A DNA stretch of 64,000 nucleotides from Planctomycetaceae bacterium (GTDB taxonomy: Bacteria; Planctomycetota; Planctomycetia; Planctomycetales; Planctomycetaceae), in the NCBI GenBank assembly GCA_019636285.1, contig JAHBXV010000023.1:36693-100692 (forward strand). Reading direction: 5' to 3'. Every line of letters starts with the position of its first letter. Positions within the stretch are counted from its first letter, which is position 1. The notes beneath the pieces were generated by a model. It made no database searches, was not told the origin of the DNA, and saw nothing but the letters and a program-made list of their open reading frames with translations. Shown piece after piece: positions 55,639-64,000 of the stretch. The position numbers and the translations under genes are program-made.

Positions 55639-56949
55639 CTAGCCGATCAACTCCTTGATCGCCGTGCCGCCGTTGGCAATCTTCATGGGACGGCCGCGCT
55701 TCGAGGTGTGAACCGTATCGAGCGGAATTCCCATGGCGTGGGCAACCGTGGCCCAGACGTCGCCGGGGAGATAGCTCTGGCTGCTGGCGATCGAGGTGCC
55801 GTCCTTGTCGGTTTCGCCGACAGCAACACCGCCCCGCAGTCCGCCACCACCGATCGCGACCGACCAACTGGCCGCCCAGTGATCGCGGCCGATATCCTGG
55901 TTGATGCGCGGTGTCCGGCCGAATTCACCCATCCACACCAGCGTGACGTCATCGTACATGCCACGCTGCTTGAGGTCGGTAATAAGCCCGGCGATCCCGG
56001 CATCCAAGGCCGGCAGACGCTGATCGCGCAGGGTCTGGAAGACGTTCTGGTGGAGATCCCACCCGCCGAAGTCGACTTCGACGAAGGGCACACCGGCTTC
56101 GACCAGACGGCGAGCCATGAGCAGGCTGCGGCCAAAGTTGTTGCCGCCGCCCATCATCATGCCCCGTCCCTGGGCGGGTTCGCCGGAGTACATGGCCAGC
56201 GTTTCCGGGCTTTCTTTCTCCACCTGGAAGGCTTCCATCTGGGCCGAGGTCATCAGATTGACGGCCTTGCCATAGATGTCCTTATGGGCCTGTCCATATT
56301 CACCGCGATTCGACTTGATGAAATTGTCTTCCACCAGCGAGAGCATCGAAAGCCTCTGCCCAAGCCGGTCGGCCGTGACGTTGCCCATGTCAGCGTTGTT
56401 GATACGTCCCGTCGAATCGACGAGGAAGGGCGAGTGGGCCATTCCCAGGAAGCCGGGGCTGGTTCCGCCCCCGCCGATCGAAATGTAGGCGGGAATCTCG
56501 AGCGCCGAACGCTTCGCGCCGACTTCATAGCTGACGACCGACCCGAACGACGGATGAACCACCGTCGGATTCGGGACGTAGGCGGTGTGCATGTAGTAAC
56601 GACCGCGATTGTGGTCGGCTTCGCGCGTGCTCATGGCGCGAATCACGGACAGGTTGTCCATGACCATCGCCGTCTTGGGCATGTGCTCGCTGATCTGCAA
56701 GTCGCCCTTGGTGGCGATGGGCTTGAAGTCGCCGCCGTTCTTGGAGCCGGGCTTCAGATCCCAGATGTCGATGGTGGGCGGTCCGCCGCTCATCCACATC
56801 AGAATACACGCCTTCTGCCGCTTCTTGAGGTCGGCGGCGTTGGCCTGAACATGCGAGATGAACTGCATGGTGGGAATGGTCGCCGCGGCCGTCGCCAGGT
56901 GACGCATGAAGTGACGTCGCGACATGCCATCGGGGGTGGGCAGATTCAT
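55639..56949 (-). CDS. DUF1501 protein, Tat-exported
   Basis: 436 aa from [21 protein letters not shown] about 8 nt upstream selects this start over the longer frame. SRRHFMRHL followed by a hydrophobic Ala/Thr/Ile stretch is a twin-arginine signal. The domain shows [50 protein letters not shown] and [14 protein letters not shown], in the order of the DUF1501 family (alkaline-phosphatase/sulfatase-like fold). It is coupled to the DUF1549/DUF1553 gene 79 bp upstream, the usual pair in planctomycetes. Confidence 0.9.
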   Translation of the reverse strand: MNLPTPDGMSRRHFMRHLATAAATIPTMQFISHVQANAADLKKRQKACILMWMSGGPPTIDIWDLKPGSKNGGDFKPIATKGDLQISEHMPKTAMVMDNLSVIRAMSTREADHNRGRYYMHTAYVPNPTVVHPSFGSVVSYEVGAKRSALEIPAYISIGGGGTSPGFLGMAHSPFLVDSTGRINNADMGNVTADRLGQRLSMLSLVEDNFIKSNRGEYGQAHKDIYGKAVNLMTSAQMEAFQVEKESPETLAMYSGEPAQGRGMMMGGGNNFGRSLLMARRLVEAGVPFVEVDFGGWDLHQNVFQTLRDQRLPALDAGIAGLITDLKQRGMYDDVTLVWMGEFGRTPRINQDIGRDHWAASWSVAIGGGGLRGGVAVGETDKDGTSIASSQSYLPGDVWATVAHAMGIPLDTVHTSKRGRPMKIANGGTAIKELIG

Positions 56950-57028
56950 GAAAAACTCCTTGGCAGAAGGTGAATTCGATCTTGTGTACGAGTTCAATTT
57001 TCTCTGAGAGCGAGGTCGGCGAATCACG

Positions 57029-58744
57029 CTAGAAGACAAAGATGAACTCGTTGGAGTTCAAGAGCGCCCAGAAGAGATCCTGGTACGCGACCAAAGGATC
57101 GCGAGATGCACGGATGACCCGTTGGAAGGTGTTGATTTCCTGACGCGTGGGCTGACGGCCGAGAGCCGACAGGTACAGCGTCTGAATCTTCTGTGCGTCG
57201 GAACCGCGACCGGCCAGGATTTCGGCCAGGTGCGATCCGGGCTGGAAGGCGACCGCGTCACGAATCAGCGGACCATTCATCATCATCAGGGCCTGCGGAA
57301 TCGACCCGTCGAAGCTGGACGATTCTTCGTTCATATCGTTGCCGAAATCGCGAACGAACTGCTGCAACCATTCTTCACGCTGCCGCTCGGCTGCTTCCCA
57401 ACCGCCGCGCCCGGACTGATGGGCATTCGTCGCGACAATCAGAGAATCAAACAGTTGCTCGGCCGACATTGGCTTGACGTAGACGCGGCTGAACAGCGCG
57501 GTTTCGCCGGCCGCCGGGTTATCAACTTCGTTTTTGGGAGTCATCCGGCTGGAAAGATGATACGGAAGGCTGTTCGCCACCCAGCGGATCAGTTGCTTGT
57601 TGTCGTAGCCGCTTTTCACGAATTCTTCAGCCAGACGATCCAGCACAGCCGGGTTGGTCGGCGGGTTGTGCGGGCCCATGTCATCGACGGGGCGGGTAAA
57701 ACCGGCTCCCAGGAAGTGAGCCCACATCCGGTTGACGGCGGCATAAGCCAGTTGCGGCCGTTCGCCTTCGCAGATCAGCCGGGCGAATTCCTGACGTCGT
57801 TCGGTATCGGGACCAGCGTCGACTTCGCGACCATCGAAGATCGGGAACGCGACCTGCATGAGACCGCTGCGTTTTTCAAAGTAAACGGGGCCGGCGAAAT
57901 CGCGCCAGACCACTTCCGAGAAGTCATCGACTTGTCGACCGGTTTGCGGATCGAGCTTTCTGTGTTCGATCTTGCGAACCTGGCGGAAGAAGCTGTTGAC
58001 CTGCCAGAACTGTTCCTGCTTCCAGTCGTTGAACGGGTGGTTGTGGCACTGGGTGCACTGCACCTGCGTTCCCAGGAACAGACGCGCCGTCATCGCCGTC
58101 AACTGGACGCCGTCGTCGTTATCCTGCATCTGCGCGAGGATGTAGTTGACGGCACCGTTTTCCTCGAAGTGTCCGTCCGCCGTGACCAGGTCGGAGACGA
58201 CGTCTTTCCACGGACGGTTCCGGCCGAACGCCTCGCGATAGAACTTCATCATCCCGTCGCGGCTGACCCGGCGGGGAGTCTGCTGACCGATCGACAGGTT
58301 GGTCCAGATCGTCGTCCAGTTCCGGACATAATCCGGATGATCGAGCAGGGTGTCGATCATTTTCGAACGCTTCGCGGCGTCCTTGTCGGCAACGAACTGC
58401 TGAACTTCGTCAGCCGTCGGAATGTGCCCGATCAGATCAAGCGAGACCCGGCGGAGCCATTCGGCATCGTCGGTAAGCGGGGAGGGCTGAACTTCGTTGT
58501 CCTTCCAGCTTTGCAGGAAGGACTGATTGATGAACGAGACCACGTCGTCGGCCGAGCCCGACGAAAAGCTTTCGAATTCCGATTTCGCACCGTTGGGGGC
58601 AGCCCCCCGAACAACATCGAGCGGAAGGACTGCGACCAGCACCGCACAGCTAGCAGCCAATAACGCAGAACGCGACGGTTTCCATTGAGTACCGCAAAAA
58701 TGCATCCACGATTCGCAGGGAGCCGTGCCGAACTGACCCGCCAT
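57029..58744 (-). CDS. DUF1549/DUF1553 protein with CxxCH motif
   Basis: 571 aa from [18 protein letters not shown] about 7 nt upstream selects it over the ORF start 30 codons earlier. An N-terminal signal/anchor segment (about 25-45, [17 protein letters not shown]) is followed by DUF1549 (about 75-270), with [19 protein letters not shown]. The CxxCH is a possible c-type heme site. DUF1553 (about 310-560) contains [20 protein letters not shown]. It lacks the anti-sigma-like N-terminus of the 52567 paralog. First gene of a pair with DUF1501. These pairs are thought to work in breakdown of complex organic matter outside the cytoplasm, but no function is proven. Confidence 0.88.
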   Translation of the reverse strand: MAGQFGTAPCESWMHFCGTQWKPSRSALLAASCAVLVAVLPLDVVRGAAPNGAKSEFESFSSGSADDVVSFINQSFLQSWKDNEVQPSPLTDDAEWLRRVSLDLIGHIPTADEVQQFVADKDAAKRSKMIDTLLDHPDYVRNWTTIWTNLSIGQQTPRRVSRDGMMKFYREAFGRNRPWKDVVSDLVTADGHFEENGAVNYILAQMQDNDDGVQLTAMTARLFLGTQVQCTQCHNHPFNDWKQEQFWQVNSFFRQVRKIEHRKLDPQTGRQVDDFSEVVWRDFAGPVYFEKRSGLMQVAFPIFDGREVDAGPDTERRQEFARLICEGERPQLAYAAVNRMWAHFLGAGFTRPVDDMGPHNPPTNPAVLDRLAEEFVKSGYDNKQLIRWVANSLPYHLSSRMTPKNEVDNPAAGETALFSRVYVKPMSAEQLFDSLIVATNAHQSGRGGWEAAERQREEWLQQFVRDFGNDMNEESSSFDGSIPQALMMMNGPLIRDAVAFQPGSHLAEILAGRGSDAQKIQTLYLSALGRQPTRQEINTFQRVIRASRDPLVAYQDLFWALLNSNEFIFVF

Positions 58745-59117
58745 GTCTTCCTCGCCTTTCCTCTTCAAAGAGCCCGCGGAATGAAACTCACGCTTGAAAA
58801 CGACCCGGCCTGATTTCATCCACCCGTTATTCACGGGAGGGACCGCGTCGGAATTTCACGCGTCGATTGCCCTTCCGCCATCAGCTTGTTGAACTAACCC
58901 GGTCAATTCCAGAAACATTCGCGAAATTCGACTTCGACAAAATCCAGTTTTGCAAAGTTAGCGGACAAAACCCGTAACTCCCGTAACATCAATGAACTTC
59001 GATCGCTCGTCAGGACGAAGCGATGATAACCTTAACCTATTTCCACACAGTCGCTTACACCCATTTGAGCGACAATTTGTTCAGCATTCAAGCAAAATCT
59101 TCGACGGGAGCCCCAAT
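58745..59117. promoter_or_regulatory. Divergent promoter region, DUF1549 and SDR genes
   Basis: 373 nt, AT-rich by local standards, no gene seen. The direct repeat CCCGTAAC-T-CCCGTAAC (58971-58987) lies 130 bp upstream of the SDR start and may be a binding site. Confidence 0.3.
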
Positions 59118-59906
59118 ATGGTCGGCGAGTTTCAGCATCGGACCGTGGTCATCACGGGGGGAGAATCCGGGCTCGGCCGGGCCGCTGCCCTCCAGTTTGC
59201 CAAATTGGGCGCGCGAGTTTTCGTCGGCGATGTGGCACAAAAAGAAGACAACAACATCCCGTTCGGCGGATTCGAAATCGCACGGCGGATTTGCGACGTG
59301 CGAAGTGAGGGCGACATCGAAAGCCTGATTGGTGATGCCGTTGCGGCGACCGGACGGCTCGACGTGATGGTCAACAATGCCGGCGTCGCGAAGATCGGGC
59401 CCATTACCGAGGCCACCGAAGCCGACTGGGATTTCGTGATGGGCATCAATCTCAAGGGCGTCTTCTTCGGTTGCAAACACGCGATCCGTCAGTTCCAGCA
59501 AACGGGCGGCGGAGTAATCGTGAACACTGCCAGCAATGCGGGGCTGCTGCCCCGAGCGCATGACCCGCTTTACTCCATCAGCAAACTGGCGGTGGTGGGG
59601 CTGACCCGCAGCCTGGCCCTCTGTCATTCCCGGGACCGGGTGCGCGTCAACGCGGTTTGCCCCGGCCCGGTCGGCGACACCGGCATGATGGACGAGACCC
59701 TTTCAGGCGAAGCCGATCCGGAAGCGGCCTATCGCAAGTATGTGAATGCCAGCCCGCTTGCCGCCGCATGGGGACGAATGATCTCGCCGGAGGAAGTCGC
59801 CGAAGCGATCGTCTATCTGGCGAGCGATGCCGCCGCCATGGTGACGGGAACGTGTATTGCGATTGACGGCGGCAAGAGTCTTGGTGTGCCGCCTCAGGCA
59901 GGTTGA
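59118..59906 (+). CDS. Classical SDR family dehydrogenase
   Basis: 262 aa from MVGEFQHRTVVITGG; GGGAG 8 nt upstream sets the start. TGGESGLGRAAA is the cofactor loop (TGxxxGxG). NNAG is intact. The active site has Ser in NTASNAGLL and YSISK (YxxxK). The C-terminus ends TGTCIAIDGGKSLG, typical of FabG-like oxidoreductases. An Asp after the second strand (VFVGDVAQ) suggests NAD. The substrate is open. Confidence 0.85.
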   Translation: MVGEFQHRTVVITGGESGLGRAAALQFAKLGARVFVGDVAQKEDNNIPFGGFEIARRICDVRSEGDIESLIGDAVAATGRLDVMVNNAGVAKIGPITEATEADWDFVMGINLKGVFFGCKHAIRQFQQTGGGVIVNTASNAGLLPRAHDPLYSISKLAVVGLTRSLALCHSRDRVRVNAVCPGPVGDTGMMDETLSGEADPEAAYRKYVNASPLAAAWGRMISPEEVAEAIVYLASDAAAMVTGTCIAIDGGKSLGVPPQAG

Positions 59907-60040
59907 CAGAGGGATCAGGGTGTCAGCCATCAGGGGTTAGCGAAGAGCGGCCAGCCGCGAGCAGCCAGCGGAAAGCGGGCGGGGATCAGCCGTCAGGAAT
60001 CAGGTGTCAGGGGGTCAGCTTTCAGATACCAGCAAGACGG
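59907..60040 (+). repeat. TCAG-rich low-complexity repeat
   Basis: About ten TCAG words in 120 nt, many as GTCAGG or ATCAGC, mixed with GCCAGC units. It looks like a degenerate dispersed repeat in the gap between the SDR and the next convergent gene. No gene fits here. Confidence 0.45.
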
Positions 60041-60134
60041 AGTTCGCTGTTCTTCCTGACACTTGGCCAATTATGGCTGAAAACTTAAGGCACATTGGCG
60101 GAGCCAGTGGCACACGCAGACCAACTCGAACGCG

Positions 60135-61214
60135 TTAATATTCCAGCCAGAATTGCGTCAGCAAGGCATCGTCGAGGGCTCGGTCGCCGCGGCCGGTCCG
60201 GGTTTCGAGTTCCCGATCAAAGACCCACCCCACTTCAAGAGCCAGCTTGCGCCCTTTTTCCGATCGGCGTTCCAGCCCCAGGAGCATGCGCAACTCGCGG
60301 TAGGTGAGGACATCGGGGGTCCGATCATCGCGTTTGAAAGCCCACGATCCGCCGCCAAGTTCGCCAGTCAGGGTCAACCAATGAGCCGCCCATGAGGATT
60401 CGGCGACGCGCCATTCGCCGCGCGGACGCGGAAAGACCCACTCGTACCGACGCCCGTCCTCGGGGCGGTTGTCGACAAATCCGACAATCGGCAGGAACGG
60501 GATGTCGTCGCGTGGCAGAGCCGTGAAACCGATGACTCCTTTGCGCGAATCATCGATGGTCCAGTGAAGTGTCACGAAACCGGGAAGACGAAACATTTCG
60601 GGTCGTCGATTGACGCCGTCGGTAAACCAGCCGGGCGTGATCCCCAGATCCACGTACAAGTCGTCATCGAAGTTGAAGTTCGTGTGGAGAGGGAGCGTGA
60701 ACTGATAGACTCGCGCGGGAATGTCCGTATCGCGCGGACCGCTGAGCCAGGAGATCGCCCAACTCGGCTGCGACAAGTAGCCGGCATGGCTCAAGGACGG
60801 ATCCAGCGGTCCGTTGTCGGGTTTGAGCGTCAGCCAGCTCAGTCCGTCCGCATCATCGAAGACGGCAGACAACATCCAGATCGCGGTCACCCTGTTGACT
60901 TGCTCCTGAGCGGTTTCTCCCTCGAGAGGAACGGCGTTCCCAATCCAACGGGGCTGAACGGGGTCTGTTGACTTCATCGCGTTATCGGCAGGAGACGGGG
61001 GGATCAGTGGATCCCCGGGAACCGGAGGAATGATCGTTTCAGACGACGGCGAAGCTTCGACGGCTGATGTCGCATCGAGGACGACAACACCGGGACGATC
61101 GCTGTCGCCCGATTGTCCCCGCGGGACCAGCCAGTTGTTGTCGGCCCGCGCGAGATCGGCCGACAAAACGATCAACAGGCCGACGATGGAGAGCGGGTCG
61201 AGTCGCTGTTTCAT
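60135..61214 (-). CDS. Putative outer-membrane beta-barrel protein (DUF6268-like)
   Basis: 359 aa. A Sec signal peptide (about 1-25, PLSIVGLLIVLSADLARA) is followed by a Pro-rich linker to about residue 95. Many short alternating hydrophobic strands (about 100-355) follow, ending FWLEY, the C-terminal aromatic residue common to outer-membrane proteins. Segments such as TNFNFDDDLYVDLGITPGW and LGLERRSEKGRKLALEVGWVF fit barrel strands. The DUF6268 label is from memory. Ligand or transport role unknown. Confidence 0.65.
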   Translation of the reverse strand: MKQRLDPLSIVGLLIVLSADLARADNNWLVPRGQSGDSDRPGVVVLDATSAVEASPSSETIIPPVPGDPLIPPSPADNAMKSTDPVQPRWIGNAVPLEGETAQEQVNRVTAIWMLSAVFDDADGLSWLTLKPDNGPLDPSLSHAGYLSQPSWAISWLSGPRDTDIPARVYQFTLPLHTNFNFDDDLYVDLGITPGWFTDGVNRRPEMFRLPGFVTLHWTIDDSRKGVIGFTALPRDDIPFLPIVGFVDNRPEDGRRYEWVFPRPRGEWRVAESSWAAHWLTLTGELGGGSWAFKRDDRTPDVLTYRELRMLLGLERRSEKGRKLALEVGWVFDRELETRTGRGDRALDDALLTQFWLEY

Positions 61215-61286
61215 GGCATCCCCGTCCGCTGCCTGGAACTCGGTCTTGATCTCGTTCCCAGGCTTTTGCCTGGGAACGAAGACGTG

Positions 61287-64000
61287 CTACCAGATCGGAT
61301 TGCCGGCCTTGAGCAGATCGGCCGGCAATTGAGAGGGTCGAATTCCAGAACCCTTGTCAGAACCATTTTTGTCTGCCTGGTCGAGCAACAGACGGGTCTT
61401 CATGCGACTGGCTTCCGCGCGAGTTGCAATCCCCTCGCGGTAGTCGCGCATGGGTCGTACCAGGATCTGCTCAAGAGCCGCGAGCCGCATTCGCGTGGCT
61501 TCAGGATCCAGGCTGGCTTCGTCGGCTGCCTGTTGCAGGCTCTTGAGGGACGCGGCGACGACGACGATTTCCTCGTCCAGTTCGCGGATCAATTGCCGCG
61601 TGGAGCGGGTCGGCTGCCGCGAGCGGACATCCCAGCGGGCTCGCAAGACTTGCAGGAGGCCGTTCACAAGGTCAAAGCGGTCGGCAGGGTTCGGCTCGGC
61701 TTCGGGGTGCTCGTTCAGCATCTGGAGCGCCATGCGGACGTTTCGCAGCGATCCATCCTCGGAACCGGTGTAGAAGATGACATGCAGGCGATGACGCAGC
61801 TCCCGCTGAGGATCATCGCCGGCTTTCGCCGTCAGATCGGCCAGTTCCTGATGGGCGAACAGCGTCATCAGCGGGTCGTAGGGAGCCAGCAGCGATTCGA
61901 TGTCGTTCAAATCATCGGACGATGGCCGGGCCTGCTGGAGCGCATGCCCCAATGCCTTGAAATAGTCCCGCCGCCGTGCGTCTTCCGGATGGAAGGCTTT
62001 CTCTTCGGTGGAGAACGAGACCTGCTCGATTTCTCCGCGCGGGCGCTTCTGCAACTCTTCGCGCAGGGCTTTGCGGTAGTCCCACCAAAAACTGTCGGGA
62101 TGCTCGGCGATCAGTTTGTGATGGGCGGCTACTTCGGAAAGCCTCCGCAATAGTGCCTTGTCGTTAGCCTGGGGGCCCAGCCAGTCGAGCAATCGCGACC
62201 GTCGCGAGCGGGCAGCCGTCAAGGTGGAAGTGGCCTCCTCGGGGGCTCCGTAAATCGGATCGCTCCGACGCATGGCCCCCAGCATTTCCTGAGTTTCCAT
62301 CAGCTTCGCGCCCCACCGCGCCACTTCGTGAGGGGCAACCAGGGCCAAGCGGCAATCGGCGGCACGATGCGGCGCGGCGCCACGATCGGCCACCATTTCT
62401 TCGAGGGAGGCATGATCGTACGCGGGAAGATTGAGCACGCTCGACCAGTCCCAGCCGCAGCGAGCCAGACAGCGGTCGACTTGCGGCGATTGCAGCCGCG
62501 CCAGGGTTTGGCCCCCGATCAGCCCCTGTTCCGAATTCGATCCCAGCAGCAGGTACTCTCCGGGACCGCATTCGACCAGCGCGGTGCTGGAGAAGGCGTC
62601 CTGGAGTGAAGCCAGCAGACCGGCCAGGATATCCGGGCCGTAGTCGACGGCGACCAGGTGCTGGCAGAAACATCCGTTCGGCGCGAGGCGTCGCGCGGCC
62701 AGACGGTAAAAGTCGCTGGTCAGGAGTGCTGCGGTGTGCGGGAGGACCAGGGGCGACGCCGCGACAACCACGGTATCGTAAGTCGCCGAGGTGGATCGCA
62801 AGAGGGGAAGCACTTCGCCGAACCGACTGCTCACACGGGGATCGTCAATGGGCGGGTGGCCAGCCGCGTCGTGCGAGATCCCGATTGCTGGGCGAGCGGG
62901 CACGTTGGTGGAAATCAGGTCGATCTGTTGAACGGGGAATTCGACGACCGTGGTCAGCGGAATCCCCAGCCCGGTTCCGACCAGCAGCACGCGATCGTTG
63001 CGGTCGGCCAGGACGAGTGGATAGAGGACAGACAGAGTTTCGGACAGCGATTGCGGATGACTGTCGACTCGCCCGGACCAGACGCCGCGCGGAATCCCCG
63101 ATTCGCGGGCATGAACGAGCACCCCGCGGCTTTTCCACAGCGTCCACTCGCCTTGCCAACTGTTCGCGACTCCAAGAAGACGCTGATCGTCCAACTGAGC
63201 CACGGTGTTCTTGTCCCAGACGGTCTGGCGGGCCATGAGGACCGCGGAGTTGAACAAGAGGCGAACCGAGCGACCGGCGACCTGACCGGCCGACAGCCAC
63301 GGAGCTGCAAGGGCGAGCATGACGGCCGTGGCGACAATCAGTCGCGACCGGTGGGTGCCAATCGCAGACTGTCCGGCTTGTCGCAGGACCAGCGCGACGA
63401 TAACGGCTGCCGTGAGCGCCAGGATCGCCGTGGCGGCGAAGATCGCGGAGTTCATCACGCCTGCCTGACGGATCGCGCTGGCCGCGAGAATACCGACGAA
63501 GAACCAGCCCCACGCGGCGGGAGATCCCTCCAACAGGCGGATGCGTTCGTTCACGCACAACCCCACGAACCATCCCAGTGGAAGCGTTGCCAACAGCACC
63601 AGACCAACCCGGGCCGCGATCACCAATGGGCTCGATGTGACAAACGCATTAAACGCCAGCAGGCCATCCACCAGCGGCACACTGATGAGCAACCAGGCGC
63701 CGGACCACGCTGCGAGGCCCATCAACCCCTGAAAGGTTTTTGTGGGGTCGGCGACTTTCCTGCCTGTCGCGAACTTCGCGAGAACCAGTCCGATTCCCCA
63801 ACCGGCGAAAGCAACGGGCGCCGCGAATTGACCGGCCGGGAAGAATTCGCCGACGGCGGCGACCAGCGTTGCGAGCAGGACGCCCGACACAAACACGCAG
63901 CACGACGACTCAATGTTCGATCCAGCGGCGGAGCGGTAGGGTCTGCCATCCGTTCGGGCGGACCGGCGGGTTTCGCTTTTGCCAACGCGATCGGGCCGAT
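61287..64000 (-). CDS. Membrane spermidine-synthase-like protein, 5' end outside window
   Basis: At least 904 codons. The reading frame stays open to the right edge: codons upstream of a GTG at 63896 encode RPYRSAAGSNIESSC without a stop, so the true start probably lies beyond the window. About seven TM helices (63.0-63.9 kb) are followed by a Rossmann-like domain with VLLVGTGLGIPLTTV (SAM-type glycine loop) and YDTVVVAASPLVLPHTAALLTSDFYRL, the post-motif region of spermidine-synthase-like enzymes. The last 400 residues are helical and TPR-like. Polyamine synthase activity is not assured, because such membrane fusions lack some catalytic residues. Confidence 0.72.
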   Translation of the reverse strand, partial: RPDRVGKSETRRSARTDGRPYRSAAGSNIESSCCVFVSGVLLATLVAAVGEFFPAGQFAAPVAFAGWGIGLVLAKFATGRKVADPTKTFQGLMGLAAWSGAWLLISVPLVDGLLAFNAFVTSSPLVIAARVGLVLLATLPLGWFVGLCVNERIRLLEGSPAAWGWFFVGILAASAIRQAGVMNSAIFAATAILALTAAVIVALVLRQAGQSAIGTHRSRLIVATAVMLALAAPWLSAGQVAGRSVRLLFNSAVLMARQTVWDKNTVAQLDDQRLLGVANSWQGEWTLWKSRGVLVHARESGIPRGVWSGRVDSHPQSLSETLSVLYPLVLADRNDRVLLVGTGLGIPLTTVVEFPVQQIDLISTNVPARPAIGISHDAAGHPPIDDPRVSSRFGEVLPLLRSTSATYDTVVVAASPLVLPHTAALLTSDFYRLAARRLAPNGCFCQHLVAVDYGPDILAGLLASLQDAFSSTALVECGPGEYLLLGSNSEQGLIGGQTLARLQSPQVDRCLARCGWDWSSVLNLPAYDHASLEEMVADRGAAPHRAADCRLALVAPHEVARWGAKLMETQEMLGAMRRSDPIYGAPEEATSTLTAARSRRSRLLDWLGPQANDKALLRRLSEVAAHHKLIAEHPDSFWWDYRKALREELQKRPRGEIEQVSFSTEEKAFHPEDARRRDYFKALGHALQQARPSSDDLNDIESLLAPYDPLMTLFAHQELADLTAKAGDDPQRELRHRLHVIFYTGSEDGSLRNVRMALQMLNEHPEAEPNPADRFDLVNGLLQVLRARWDVRSRQPTRSTRQLIRELDEEIVVVAASLKSLQQAADEASLDPEATRMRLAALEQILVRPMRDYREGIATRAEASRMKTRLLLDQADKNGSDKGSGIRPSQLPADLLKAGNPIW

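Noticed and set aside
55522..56973. 483-codon plus-strand ORF
   Set aside because: Shadow of the DUF1501 gene; His/Arg/Gly-rich product without domains.
57122..58663. 513-codon plus-strand ORF
   Set aside because: Shadow of the DUF1549/DUF1553 gene; no family motif and no ribosome binding site.

Overview
The window is chromosomal DNA of a planctomycete (Planctomycetota), high in GC and with no sign of plasmid, phage or IS content. The lineage is inferred from gene content: two DUF1549/DUF1553 proteins, a Tat-type DUF1501 protein, a TIGR03009-type secreted protein, a PmoA-like (DUF6807) protein, an ECF sigma factor of the planctomycete type, twin von Willebrand-like proteins, and the LL-diaminopimelate aminotransferase route to diaminopimelate.

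Layout. 1-17.7 kb is almost all minus strand: lptB and an unusual lepB, secreted or membrane proteins of unknown role, an SDR, a P2-type cation ATPase, a large FtsX-like permease, a Ski2-like helicase, nrdR and an Ldh_2 family dehydrogenase. One tRNA-Val(GAC) sits on the plus strand at 6.1 kb. 18-25.4 kb holds dapL, two tandem 85%-identical small membrane-anchored secreted proteins, hisF, a ClpP-like protease, and a PmoA-like / Dabb / HpcH-aldolase run. 25.5-29.5 kb carries a membrane-integrated sigma-54 activator (PDZ-like, about 10 TM segments, GAF, AAA+, Fis HTH). Divergent to it is a match to a -24/-12 promoter, with an inverted repeat where an enhancer would sit, leading into about 160 nt of apparently non-coding DNA that ends in a terminator. 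29-45 kb has queD, the TIGR03009 protein, the von Willebrand-like pair, a TlpA-like/lysophospholipase pair, an overlapping cysE-symporter-HhH-methyltransferase operon, a CPBP protease, DUF58 and a sugar-nucleotide epimerase. 45.4-48.8 kb contains three tandem pilin-like genes, each with a long leader and its own strong terminator; two of the leaders have sigma-54-like elements. 48.9-55.4 kb holds an amidohydrolase, hemB, a secreted protein, an amino-acid kinase family protein, and an ECF sigma factor coupled to a DUF1549/DUF1553 protein with an anti-sigma-like N-terminus. 55.6-64 kb has a DUF1549/DUF1553 + DUF1501 pair, an SDR, a putative outer-membrane protein and a membrane spermidine-synthase-like protein that runs off the right edge.

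The most interesting material is regulatory. It comprises the membrane sigma-54 activator with its predicted sigma-54-driven small RNA, and the pilin-like cluster whose leaders carry the same class of promoter element. The ECF/DUF1549 pair and the signal peptidase with a zinc ribbon and a large insertion are the best protein-level oddities. Start codons were moved downstream from the longest ORF wherever a ribosome binding site, signal peptide or family N-terminus supported it. Promoter, terminator and ncRNA calls were read by eye, without folding or genome-wide statistics.
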